Shown one piece after another: positions 19,314 through 27,662 of a DNA stretch of 64,000 bases. The position numbers were made by a program, and so were the translations under genes. Within the stretch, counting starts at the first letter, position 1. Each line of letters begins with the position of its first letter. Origin of the DNA: Streptomyces kurssanovii (GTDB lineage: Bacteria > Actinomycetota > Actinomycetes > Streptomycetales > Streptomycetaceae); the NCBI RefSeq assembly GCF_014649695.1, contig NZ_BMTN01000006.1:186001-250000 (forward strand), given 5' to 3'. Under the pieces are notes generated by a model that saw only the letters and a list, made by a program, of their open reading frames with translations, was not told where the DNA came from and ran no database searches.

Positions 19314-20276
19314 GTGAGCAGGCTCCAGGTCGTCAGCGGCAAGGGCGGTACCGGTAAGACCACGGTGGCCGCTGCCCTCGCGCTCGCCCTCGCGACAGAG
19401 GGAAAGCGGACTCTTCTCGTCGAGGTCGAGGGCAGGCAGGGCATCGCCCAGCTGTTCGAGACGGAGGCCCTTCCTTACGAGGAGCGCAAGATCGCCGTCG
19501 CCTCCGGCGGCGGTGAGGTGTTCGCGCTGGCCATCGATGCCGAGCGCGCCCTCCTCGACTACCTCCAGATGTTCTACAAACTCGGCAGCGCGGGCCGCGC
19601 CCTGAAGAAGATCGGCGCGATCGACTTCGCGACCACCATCGCCCCAGGGGTCCGGGACGTGCTGCTGACCGGCAAGGCCTGCGAGGCCGTGCGCCGCCGG
19701 GACAGACAGGGGCGGTACGTCTACGACTACGTGGTCATGGACGCGCCGCCCACCGGCCGCATCACCCGCTTCCTGAACGTCAACGACGAGGTGGCGGGCC
19801 TGGCGAGGATCGGCCCGATACACAATCAGGCGCAGGCGGTGATGCGGGTCCTCAAGTCGCCGGAAACGGCCGTCCACCTGGTCACCCTGCTGGAGGAGAT
19901 GCCGGTCCAGGAGACGGCCGACGGTGTCGCCGAGCTGCGCGCCGCCGACCTGCCGGTGGGCAACGCCATCGTGAACATGGTCCGGCCGCACCTCCTCGAC
20001 GAGGACGCCGTGCACGACGCGGCGAACGGCCGGCGCGCCGCCGTCACCGACGCGCTCAAGGCCGCCGGCGTCACCGGCGCCGCGGGCCTCGTCACCCCGC
20101 TGCTGGAGCAGGCGGCCGAGCACGCGGAGCGTGTGGAGCTGGAGCGCGAGCAGCGCAAGGCGCTCAACGCGCTGGAGCTGGGCGCCTACGAACTCCCCAT
20201 GCTGAGCGAGGGAGTCGACCTGGCAGGGCTCTACCAACTGGCGAAGGAACTGCGCAAGCAAGGGGCTGGCTCATGA
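19314..20276 (+). CDS. ArsA/GET3-like ATPase, first of a tandem pair
   Basis: This 320-residue P-loop ATPase has the deviant Walker A GKGGTGKTT at residues 9-17, a switch I-like stretch and DAPPTGRITRFL as the switch II/Walker B region of ArsA/GET3 proteins. It lacks the arsenite-binding cysteine set of true ArsA. Together with the next gene it corresponds to Rv3679/Rv3680, a heterodimeric ATPase linked in mycobacteria to resistance to reactive carbonyl and redox stress. GTG start at 19314. Its TGA overlaps the next ATG. A wblA/WhiB4-type gene lies just downstream on the other strand. Confidence 0.88.
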   Translation: MSRLQVVSGKGGTGKTTVAAALALALATEGKRTLLVEVEGRQGIAQLFETEALPYEERKIAVASGGGEVFALAIDAERALLDYLQMFYKLGSAGRALKKIGAIDFATTIAPGVRDVLLTGKACEAVRRRDRQGRYVYDYVVMDAPPTGRITRFLNVNDEVAGLARIGPIHNQAQAVMRVLKSPETAVHLVTLLEEMPVQETADGVAELRAADLPVGNAIVNMVRPHLLDEDAVHDAANGRRAAVTDALKAAGVTGAAGLVTPLLEQAAEHAERVELEREQRKALNALELGAYELPMLSEGVDLAGLYQLAKELRKQGAGS

Positions 20277-21574
20277 CCCTGGACTCATCGGCCCGGCTGG
20301 AGGTCGACCCCCTCATCGACGACCCGGCCACCCGGATCATCGTGTGCTGCGGCGCGGGCGGCGTCGGAAAGACGACGACGGCCGCGGCACTGGGCGTACG
20401 GGCGGCGGAGCGCGGACGCAAGGTGGTCGTTCTCACCATCGACCCGGCCCGGCGGCTCGCGCAGTCCATGGGAATCGACTCGCTCGACAACACTCCGCGC
20501 AGGGTCGAAGGCATCGAGGGCGGCGGGGAGTTGCACGCCATGATGCTCGACATGAAGCGGACCTTCGACGAGATCGTCGAGGCTCACGCGGACGCGGAAC
20601 GGGCCCGCGCCATCCTGGAGAACCCCTTCTACCAGTCCCTGTCCGCCGGTTTCGCCGGCACGCAGGAGTACATGGCCATGGAGAAGCTGGGCCAGCTGCG
20701 GGCCCGCGAGGAGTGGGACCTGATCATCGTGGACACCCCGCCGTCGCGCTCGGCGCTGGATTTCCTCGACGCGCCCAAGCGCCTGGGGTCGTTCCTCGAC
20801 GGCAAGTTCATCAAGCTGCTGATGGCCCCGGCGAAGATGGGCGGCCGGGCCGGGATGAAGTTCCTCAACGTCGGCATGTCGATGATGACGGGCACCCTGG
20901 GGAAGCTGCTGGGCGGCCAACTGCTGCGGGACGTGCAGACGTTCGTGGCCGCGATGGACACGATGTTCGGCGGCTTCCGCACCCGGGCGGACGCGACGTA
21001 CCGGCTGCTGCAGGCCCCGGGGACGGCGTTCATGGTGGTCGCGGCACCCGAGCGGGACGCGCTGCGCGAGGCGGCGTACTTCGTGGAGCGGTTGGCGGAG
21101 GAGGACATGCCGCTCGCGGGCCTGGTCCTCAACCGGGTGCACGTCAGCGGCGCCGCGCGGCTGTCGGCGGAGCGGGCGCTCGCGGCCGCGGAAAATCTTG
21201 ACGAGGGCGGCATTGTGGATCAGGGGCACGGGAAGACTGGTGTTCGTGACGCCGCGGCCGTCTCTCCCGAATCCCCGTCCGCGGGCCACTCCCCCGAAGC
21301 CCACCCGCAAGTCGCCGAAGAACCCTCGGAGTCGAAGAATTCCCGGACGCAGACCACGCAGGAGATGACTGCCGGTCTGCTGCGTCTGCATGCCGAGCGG
21401 ATGCAGGTGCTCGCGCGCGAGCAGCGCACGCGTGACCGCTTCACCGCACTCCACCCGGAGGTGCCGGTGGCCGAGGTCCCCGCCCTCCCGGGCGACGTGC
21501 ACGATCTCGTCGGCCTGCGCGCCATCGGCGACCGCCTTGCCACGGGGGGCCGCGCCCCCGCCGGGGCGGCGTAG
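20273..21574 (+). CDS. ArsA/GET3-like ATPase, second of a tandem pair
   Basis: This 433-residue ArsA-like ATPase has Walker A GAGGVGKTTTAA at about residues 28-39, TIDPARRLAQSMG as switch I and VDTPPSRSALDFLDAP as switch II. The hydrophobic segment around FIKLLMAPAKMGGRAGMKF resembles the methionine-rich client region of GET3-like proteins. Residues 310-360 are a polar, low-complexity linker absent from the partner. The ATG overlaps the upstream TGA (20273-20276), so the pair is made together and probably forms a heterodimer. Role by analogy with Rv3680; no direct substrate evidence. Confidence 0.88.
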   Translation: MTLDSSARLEVDPLIDDPATRIIVCCGAGGVGKTTTAAALGVRAAERGRKVVVLTIDPARRLAQSMGIDSLDNTPRRVEGIEGGGELHAMMLDMKRTFDEIVEAHADAERARAILENPFYQSLSAGFAGTQEYMAMEKLGQLRAREEWDLIIVDTPPSRSALDFLDAPKRLGSFLDGKFIKLLMAPAKMGGRAGMKFLNVGMSMMTGTLGKLLGGQLLRDVQTFVAAMDTMFGGFRTRADATYRLLQAPGTAFMVVAAPERDALREAAYFVERLAEEDMPLAGLVLNRVHVSGAARLSAERALAAAENLDEGGIVDQGHGKTGVRDAAAVSPESPSAGHSPEAHPQVAEEPSESKNSRTQTTQEMTAGLLRLHAERMQVLAREQRTRDRFTALHPEVPVAEVPALPGDVHDLVGLRAIGDRLATGGRAPAGAA

Positions 21575-21873
21575 CCGGGCTGAGGAGCGCTCGGACCTGA
21601 CAGGGCCGCGCGCACCGGCCCGCTGGTGCGTCGACGCGACGGCACGGGATCGGGCTTCAGGCATCTGGTCCGCCACGTGGTCCGGTGTGCGCGCATGACA
21701 GGACGGCCCGGCGTGCTCGGCCAGTGTCCACGACAGGTCGGCGCACCACGCCGACCAGCGCTGACCGCAAGGCATGCCTCGGCCACTCGTGGCGGACACC
21801 ACGACGGCCGCTCGCGGCCCCGTACCACCAGGTGAAAGGCCGACCGCAGCCGACCGAGCGCGACAGCCGACCG
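21575..21873. other. convergent intergenic region, no gene seen
   Basis: This 299-base stretch lies between the stop codons of the second ArsA-like gene and wblA. I see no credible gene, strong hairpin or repeat in it. Confidence 0.4.
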
Positions 21874-22218
21874 CTAGCCGACCGCCGCGTACGCCTCGTA
21901 GGTCTCGTCGTCATCGAGGGCGACGGGCAGAATTCCCGCGCTGCGCTCGTATTCCGTGCGTGCGGTCTCGAGCAGCCTGCGCCAGGACGTGACGGTGGGG
22001 CGTCTGCGCAGCAATGCGCGTCGCTCCCGCTCCGTCATTCCGCCCCAGACGCCGAACTCGACGCGGTTGTCGAGCGCGTCGGCCAGGCATTCGGTCCGCA
22101 CCGGGCATCCGGTGCACACCGCCTTGGCCCTGTTCTGCGCTGCCCCTTGTACGAACAGTTCATCCGGATCGGTAGTGCGGCAGGCTGCCTGCGCACTCCA
22201 GTCGGTTACCCAGCCCAT
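21874..22218 (-). CDS. wblA: WhiB-family iron-sulfur regulator WblA
   Basis: This 114-residue protein has the WhiB arrangement: one Cys in AACRTTDPDELF, then CTGCPVRTEC supplying three more cysteines for a 4Fe-4S cluster, then the GVWGGM turn and a basic RERRALLRRRP tail for DNA contact. The sequence matches Streptomyces WblA, a pleiotropic repressor-like regulator of antibiotic production and activator of sporulation genes, and is orthologous in position to mycobacterial whiB4. I choose the ATG at 22218 because it gives the usual length; an in-frame ATG at 22275 would add 19 residues. Confidence 0.95.
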   Translation of the reverse strand: MGWVTDWSAQAACRTTDPDELFVQGAAQNRAKAVCTGCPVRTECLADALDNRVEFGVWGGMTERERRALLRRRPTVTSWRRLLETARTEYERSAGILPVALDDDETYEAYAAVG

Positions 22219-22275
22219 GCCGGCGCCGTCCTCTCCCGAATCGAGGCTCCCCCACGGCGGCAGCGGCATATTCAC

Positions 22276-22626
22276 CGCTGCCAGTTGAGGACGTTACGGA
22301 AGGTGGGCACAGCGCAACACCCCCTTGGGGCCCAATCTTGAATGGCCCGAACGGACTATGCGTACGCGGCAGATCACCCAGGGGAGTGACCTGAGGGCAT
22401 AACGAACAAAGCCGACATAGCGGGGCAGTTCAGCCGGGTCACAAGGGGCACCGTGCAACACAAGTGCCGGATACGGACATGACTGACGGACACAACTCCG
22501 CCGGATTCGGGTACAGCGGAAATCATGTCAAGTGCTTGATGCAGAACCGCACTGCTGTGACAGTTGTGAGCAGCTTAGGCCAATGCCTTTACGCGTGTCC
22601 GGCGAATGAGAACGTAGGCTGACCCC
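22276..22626. promoter_or_regulatory. divergent regulatory region of wblA and the penicillin-binding protein gene
   Basis: These 351 bases separate the two divergent genes and are relatively A+T rich in the half closer to the PBP gene. On the minus strand TTGACA (complement of 22526-22531) could be a -35 element for wblA with a long leader, but no convincing -10 is visible. A long, multi-input wblA promoter would fit its known developmental control. Confidence 0.4.
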
Positions 22627-24855
22627 ATGCCAAAGAAGCGCTCGGGCGGTGGTCTGACCGGGACCCAGCAGGCCGCCAAGTTCCTCGGTGTCAGCGTGCT
22701 CGCCGGAGCGGTGCTGGCGGGCATCGCCCTGCCCGCCGCCGGAGCACTGGGACTCGCGGCCAAGGGCACGGTCGAGGGATTCGACACCATCCCGGCCAAC
22801 CTCAAGACCCCGCCGCTGAGTCAGCGCACCACGATCCTCGACTCCGAGGGCGGTCAGATCGCCACGGTCTACTCCCGGGACCGCACGGTCGTGCCGATCG
22901 AGGACATCTCCCCGTACATGCAGAAGGCGATCGTCGCGATCGAGGACGCCCGCTTCTACGAGCACGGCGCGATCGACCTCAAGGGCGTACTGCGCGCGCT
23001 GAACAAGAACGCGCAGTCGGGCGGCGTCTCCGAAGGCGCCTCGACCCTCACCCAGCAGTATGTGAAGAACGTCTTCGTGGAGGAGGCCGGCGACGACCCC
23101 GACAAGGTCGCCCAGGCCACCCAGCAGACCCTCGGCCGGAAGATCCGCGAGCTGAAGTACGCGATCCAGGTCGAAGAGGAGCTGGGCAAGAAGAAGATCC
23201 TCGAGAACTACCTCAACATCACCTTCTTCGGCCAGCAGGCGTACGGCGTCGAGGCCGCGTCCCAGCGCTACTTCTCCAAGAAGGCGAAGGACCTGAAACT
23301 GGAAGAGGCCGCGCTGCTCGCCGGCATCGTCCAGTCGCCCAGCCGCTTCGACCCGGTCAACGATTCGGAAGAGGCGACGAAGCGCCGCAACATCGTGCTC
23401 CAGCGCATGGCCGACGTCCGGGACATCTCCCAGGCCGAGGCGGACAAGGCGAAGGCGAGCCCGATCAAGCTGAAGGTAAGCAAGCCCAAGAACGGCTGCA
23501 TCACCGCCGTCAGCGGCGCCGGCTTCTTCTGCGACTACGTGCGCCAGGTGTTCCTGACCGACCCGGTCTTCGGCAAGACCAGGGAGGACCGGCTCAAGAT
23601 CTGGAACCAGGGCGGTCTGACGATCAGGACCACCCTGGACCCGCAGGCCCAGGCATCGGCGCAGAAGTCGATAAAGGACCACGTCTACCAGACCGACAAG
23701 GTCGCCGCCGCGGTCACGCTCGTCCAGCCCGGGACCGGCAAGATCGTCGCCATGGGTCAGTCCAAGCCGTACGGCTTCGGCAAGAACGAGACCCAGATCA
23801 ACTACTCGGTCAACCACGACATGGGCGGCTCGAACTTCGGCTTCCCGGTCGGCTCGACCTTCAAGCCGTTCCTCGCCGCCGCCGCCCTGGAGCAGGGCAA
23901 GCCGCCGACGCAGGTCTACCCGTCGCCGTACAAGATGCCGTACCCGCAGTCGGTGTCGACGTGCAGCGGCAAGCCCTGGGTCAACACCGGCAACACCATG
24001 CTGGAGAACGAGAACGAGACCGAGGTCGGGCCGTACCCGCTCAAGGAAGCGATGGCGCTGTCCGTCAACACCTACTTCGTGCAGATGATCGGCGAGATCG
24101 GGATGTGCCCGATCACGGAGATGACCGGCAAGCTCGGCGTGGTCCAGGGCAACAACACGAAGCTGCCGGAAGTGCCGTCGGCGCTCACCCTCGGCTCCAC
24201 CGGTATCTCGCCCCTCGTGATGGCCAACGCCTACGCGACCTTCGCCAACCGCGGGACCTACTGCACGCCGACGGCCATCGAGTCGATCAAGACGGCCGAC
24301 GGCAAGAGCCTGAAGGTCCCGCAGACCGAGTGCAGCAAGGCGATGTCCGAGCGGACCGCCGACACGATCAACACGCTGCTACGCGGAGTGATCGACTCCG
24401 GTACGGGTCAGCAGGCCGGCCTGCAGAGCCGCGACAACGCGGGCAAGACCGGTACGACCGACTTCAGGAAGAACGCCTGGTTCGTGGGCTACACCCCGAA
24501 CATGTCGGGCGCCGTCTGGGTCGGCAGCGCCAGCCAGCAGGTGAAGATGGAGTACATCACCATCGGCGGCCAGTACCACGAGAAGGTCTTCGGTGGCGCG
24601 GTCCCGGGTCCGATCTGGAAGGACGCGATGACGGGGGCGCTGGCCGGCGAGCCCGCTCCGCCCTTCGTCGGCGTGCACATCCCGGACGTCCCGAAGGACG
24701 ACAAGGACAAGGAGAAGGACCGGGGCAAGCCGGACGACGGCAAGCCCGGTGACGAGGAGCCGTGGCCCGGCATCTCCATCCCGCCGGACCTGATCGGCGG
24801 CGGCAACAACCGCGGCCAGGGCAACGGCGGCAGTGACGGCGGCAACTGGCCGTAG
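22627..24855 (+). CDS. class A penicillin-binding protein (PonA2-like transglycosylase/transpeptidase)
   Basis: This 742-residue bifunctional peptidoglycan synthase has an N-terminal membrane anchor (about 18-45), a GT51 transglycosylase domain with catalytic Glu106 in AIEDARFYEHGAID and the GASTLTQQYVKN motif, and a transpeptidase domain with Ser410/Lys413 (GSTFKP), Ser479-Val-Asn481 and Lys607-Thr-Gly. The C-terminal 80 residues are a Lys/Asp/Gly/Pro-rich disordered tail. It polymerises and cross-links glycan strands outside the membrane. The neighbouring wblA and metallophosphoesterase genes parallel Rv3681c-Rv3683, making it the ponA2 counterpart. A very strong terminator follows. Confidence 0.94.
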   Translation: MPKKRSGGGLTGTQQAAKFLGVSVLAGAVLAGIALPAAGALGLAAKGTVEGFDTIPANLKTPPLSQRTTILDSEGGQIATVYSRDRTVVPIEDISPYMQKAIVAIEDARFYEHGAIDLKGVLRALNKNAQSGGVSEGASTLTQQYVKNVFVEEAGDDPDKVAQATQQTLGRKIRELKYAIQVEEELGKKKILENYLNITFFGQQAYGVEAASQRYFSKKAKDLKLEEAALLAGIVQSPSRFDPVNDSEEATKRRNIVLQRMADVRDISQAEADKAKASPIKLKVSKPKNGCITAVSGAGFFCDYVRQVFLTDPVFGKTREDRLKIWNQGGLTIRTTLDPQAQASAQKSIKDHVYQTDKVAAAVTLVQPGTGKIVAMGQSKPYGFGKNETQINYSVNHDMGGSNFGFPVGSTFKPFLAAAALEQGKPPTQVYPSPYKMPYPQSVSTCSGKPWVNTGNTMLENENETEVGPYPLKEAMALSVNTYFVQMIGEIGMCPITEMTGKLGVVQGNNTKLPEVPSALTLGSTGISPLVMANAYATFANRGTYCTPTAIESIKTADGKSLKVPQTECSKAMSERTADTINTLLRGVIDSGTGQQAGLQSRDNAGKTGTTDFRKNAWFVGYTPNMSGAVWVGSASQQVKMEYITIGGQYHEKVFGGAVPGPIWKDAMTGALAGEPAPPFVGVHIPDVPKDDKDKEKDRGKPDDGKPGDEEPWPGISIPPDLIGGGNNRGQGNGGSDGGNWP

Positions 24856-24871
24856 ACGGCCCGCGAGATGA

Positions 24872-24908
24872 GAAGAAGGGGGACCCGGTGACCGGGTCCC
24901 CCTTCTTC
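24872..24908 (+). terminator. strong intrinsic terminator after the PBP gene
   Basis: Two 18-base complementary arms (24872-24889 and 24891-24908) form a nearly continuous hairpin 16 bases after the stop codon. Confidence 0.85.
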
Positions 24909-25143
24909 ATGCCCTCACAGCGGGCAGCCGCTGCCGTTATGGCGGGCGCTCTGCCGTCACGGCGTGCGACCCCTGCCCGTCCCGGCGGGGGCCATGCGCT
25001 CTGGCGGGCGCGCTGCCGCCCTGCGTGCTGCCCTGCCCATCCCGGTGGGCACCACGTCCTCGTGGCGGGCGCCCTGCCGTCCCGGCGGGGGCCATCGCCA
25101 GTCCGGCGCCCTGCCATGCCGGCGGGCGCCGCGGCCCCGGCCC
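24909..25143. repeat. degenerate GC-rich repeats
   Basis: Between the terminator and the YqeY stop codon are several imperfect direct copies of a unit resembling GCCCTGCCGTCCCGGCGGG, often followed by GGGCCAT or GGGCACC. Spacing is irregular (roughly 30 to 60 bases). No gene is supported. Function unknown. Confidence 0.5.
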
Positions 25144-25608
25144 TCAGCCGGCGAGGAGCCGCTTCACCGCGGCGGCGACCCGGCCGCCCTCGGCACGGCC
25201 CGCCACCTTCGGGTTCACGATCTTCATGACGGCGCCCATGGCGCGCGGCCCCTCGGCGCCCGCGGACCTGGCCTCCTCGACGGCCTGGGCCACGATCTGG
25301 TTCAGCTCGTCGTCCGTCAGCTGCTGCGGCAGGTACGCGTCGAGGATCACGCCCTCCGCCTTCTCGCGCTCGGCCTGCTCGGCCCGACCGCCCTGAGCGA
25401 AGGCATCGGCGGCCTCGCGGCGCTTCTTCGCCTCCTTGGCGATCACCTTCTGCACCTCGTCGTCGGAGAGTTCACGGGCGGTCTTGCCCGAGACCTCCTC
25501 CTTGGTGATCGCGGAGAGGGTCAGCCGAAGCGTGGAGGAGCGCAGTTCGTCGCGCGCCCTGATCGCCGCGGTGAGGTCTTCCTGCAGCTTGGACTTGAGC
25601 GTGGTCAT
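25144..25608 (-). CDS. GatB/YqeY domain protein
   Basis: This 154-residue protein consists only of a YqeY domain: an N-terminal helical part beginning MTTLKSKLQEDLTAAIRARD and a C-terminal part with AYLPQQLTDDEL and GAVMKIVNPKVAGRAEGGRV. The domain is related to the tail of GatB, the amidotransferase subunit that corrects misacylated Gln-tRNA, and is thought to bind tRNA, but free-standing YqeY proteins have no established reaction. The ATG at 25608 is the natural start. It is flanked on both sides by unusually repetitive DNA. Confidence 0.88.
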   Translation of the reverse strand: MTTLKSKLQEDLTAAIRARDELRSSTLRLTLSAITKEEVSGKTARELSDDEVQKVIAKEAKKRREAADAFAQGGRAEQAEREKAEGVILDAYLPQQLTDDELNQIVAQAVEEARSAGAEGPRAMGAVMKIVNPKVAGRAEGGRVAAAVKRLLAG

Positions 25609-26195
25609 GCGGCCAAGTGTGTCAGGTGCGCGACGGAACTCGCCCGCGCATTTCGCGGCGGGGCGCGGTGCGCGTCGCGCGGACGGAACGGAGGCCGGGG
25701 CCGAGACCGGAAGCGAGGCCGGGGCCGAGACCGAGACGGCGGTCCGCCTCGCGATGCCCGGGAGGAAGCCTGGGTCGTCGCATGCGAGGACGGAAGCCGG
25801 CATCGCACGTCCGTGGGGGAGGCTGGCGTCGCACGGCCGGGCGCGGAAGCCGGCCTCGCGCGGCGGAACGGAGGCGGGGTCGGGACCGGCGCGGAAGCCG
25901 GCCTCGCGAGGAGGACAGGGAAGGGGAAGTCGGCCTCGCGAGCACGACAGGGAAGCCGCGTCGCACGGCGGGGGCCGAAGTCGGCGTCGCACGGCCGGGC
26001 AGCGGCAGCGCCAGGGACAGCGGAGCTTCGGCGAGCAGGACCCCGCAGGGGCCGCCGCCGCAGGGGCCGCCGCCGCAGGGGCCGCCGCCAGCGACGTCGG
26101 CAGGCGGCGTCCCGTAAAGCGGCGGACACGCGACCGACCCCCACGCGCGGCCGTCGCGTCGCCTGCGGGACACCGGTCGTTGACAGCCTGCGCAA
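25609..26195. repeat. repetitive intergenic region with degenerate direct repeats and a 15-bp triplicate
   Basis: About 590 bases carry seven or so degenerate copies of a core like GGAAGCCGGCCTCGCGCGG (from 25790 to 26000) with variable spacers, and a perfect tandem triplicate of GCAGGGGCCGCCGCC at 26045-26059, 26060-26074 and 26075-26089. Long open frames cross it on several strands because of the base composition, but none has a ribosome site or protein-like character. The last bases serve as upstream region of the mannosyltransferase gene. Confidence 0.6.
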
Positions 26196-27662
26196 ATGCC
26201 GTCCCTCCGTCTCGTCGTCGACCGGGTGCTCGACCGGGCCGTCGACTTCCGCCACTGTCAGCTGCTCGGGATGACGGGTTCGACGGCCCTCGCGGCGGGC
26301 GGCGTGAGTTCCGGCGCCCTGCCGGTGCGGGAGATGCCCGCCCCTGACTCCGGCGCGGCCGCGTTCGGGCTCGTCGGCGCGTACTTCGGTCTCGTTGTCC
26401 TGATAGCGGCCTGGACGCTCGTCGGAGCGGCGGTGCGCGGGCCCCGGCCACCGGGCCGCCGCGATCTGCTGCTGACGCTGGTGCTGTGGGCGGCGCCGCT
26501 GGTGGTGGTGGCGCCGCCGTTGTTCAGCCGCGATGTGTACAGCTACCTCGCGCAGGGCGCGATGGTCGACGCGCGGCTCGATGTCCACACCCTCGGACCG
26601 TCCCACCTCGGCGGCCCGCTCCCGGCGGAGGTCGCCCCCTTGTGGCGGGACACACCGGCCCCGTACGGCCCGGTCTTCCTCGCCCTCGCCGCGCTGGCGC
26701 ACTCCCCCGGCCCGGCCGCGTTCCCCGCCGACCAGGTGTCCACCGGGGTGCTCGGGATGCGGCTCGTCGCACTCCTCGGGGTGGCGGCCATGGCGCTGTG
26801 CCTGCCCCGGCTGGCCCGGCATTGCGGCACCGACCCGTCCGTGGCTCTCTGGCTCGGCGTGCTCAATCCGTTGGTGCTCCTGCATCTGGTCGGCGGCGCG
26901 CACAACGACGCGGTCATGCTGGGCCTGCTGGGCGTCGGACTGGTCGCGGCGCTCGGCCGCAGGCCGGTGGCCGCGGTCGTACTGATCACCCTGGCGGCCC
27001 TGGTGAAGGCCCCTGCGGCGCTCGGTCTCGTCGCCGTGGTGACGCTGTGGGCCCGGCAGACGGAATGGGCTCGGGCGCCGCGCCTGTCGGCCACCGCTGC
27101 CGTCATCTGTCTCTGCGTGGCGACCACAGCGGTGACCACGGCAGCCGTGGGTACGGGATACGGGTGGCTCGCGACGCTGGACACTCCCGTCTCCCCCGGC
27201 AACTGGTCCCTCACCTCTACCCTCGGCCGGATGACCACCGCCCTCCTCGACCGGGCCGGCGCCTGGCCGGCGGCTCTCGCCCGCTTCGCGGGCCCGGCGT
27301 GGCATCTGCTCGGCCTCACCGCCACCGTGGCCTCCGTACTGCTCGCCTGGCGCCGCCACCATCTGCTGCGCCCGGTCCACGCGCTCGGGCTCAGCCTGAC
27401 GGCGGTGGCCGTCCTCGGCCCCGCGATCCGCCCCTGGTACCTGCTGTGGGGACTGTTCCTGATCGCGGCCGCCGGACCGGGCAGATCCCTGCGCCGGACG
27501 GCCACCGCGGCCAGTGCGGTCCTCGCCCTCGTCGTTCTGCCCAGTGGATTCGCGCCGGATGCCGCCCAGTTGGGGTCGGCCGTCGGGGGCGGTCTGCTCG
27601 CCGTGACAGCTCTGTGGGGCGCGGACCGCGTCGCGCGTCGACCGATTGGGAGTACTGCATGA
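26196..27662 (+). CDS. MptB-like polyprenol-phosphomannose-dependent alpha-1,6-mannosyltransferase
   Basis: This 488-residue polytopic membrane protein has about 12 hydrophobic segments. FSRDVYSYLAQGAMV (110-124) follows the first long extracytoplasmic loop and holds the catalytic Asp motif of GT-C mannosyltransferases; the family MptB elongates lipomannan or related mannans with polyprenyl-phosphate mannose. A role in exporting or extending mannose-containing glycans in the envelope is inferred. The annotated start ATG at 26196 lies directly after repetitive DNA. Its TGA overlaps the next ATG (ATGA), so the two mannosyltransferases are coupled. Confidence 0.82.
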   Translation: MPSLRLVVDRVLDRAVDFRHCQLLGMTGSTALAAGGVSSGALPVREMPAPDSGAAAFGLVGAYFGLVVLIAAWTLVGAAVRGPRPPGRRDLLLTLVLWAAPLVVVAPPLFSRDVYSYLAQGAMVDARLDVHTLGPSHLGGPLPAEVAPLWRDTPAPYGPVFLALAALAHSPGPAAFPADQVSTGVLGMRLVALLGVAAMALCLPRLARHCGTDPSVALWLGVLNPLVLLHLVGGAHNDAVMLGLLGVGLVAALGRRPVAAVVLITLAALVKAPAALGLVAVVTLWARQTEWARAPRLSATAAVICLCVATTAVTTAAVGTGYGWLATLDTPVSPGNWSLTSTLGRMTTALLDRAGAWPAALARFAGPAWHLLGLTATVASVLLAWRRHHLLRPVHALGLSLTAVAVLGPAIRPWYLLWGLFLIAAAGPGRSLRRTATAASAVLALVVLPSGFAPDAAQLGSAVGGGLLAVTALWGADRVARRPIGSTA

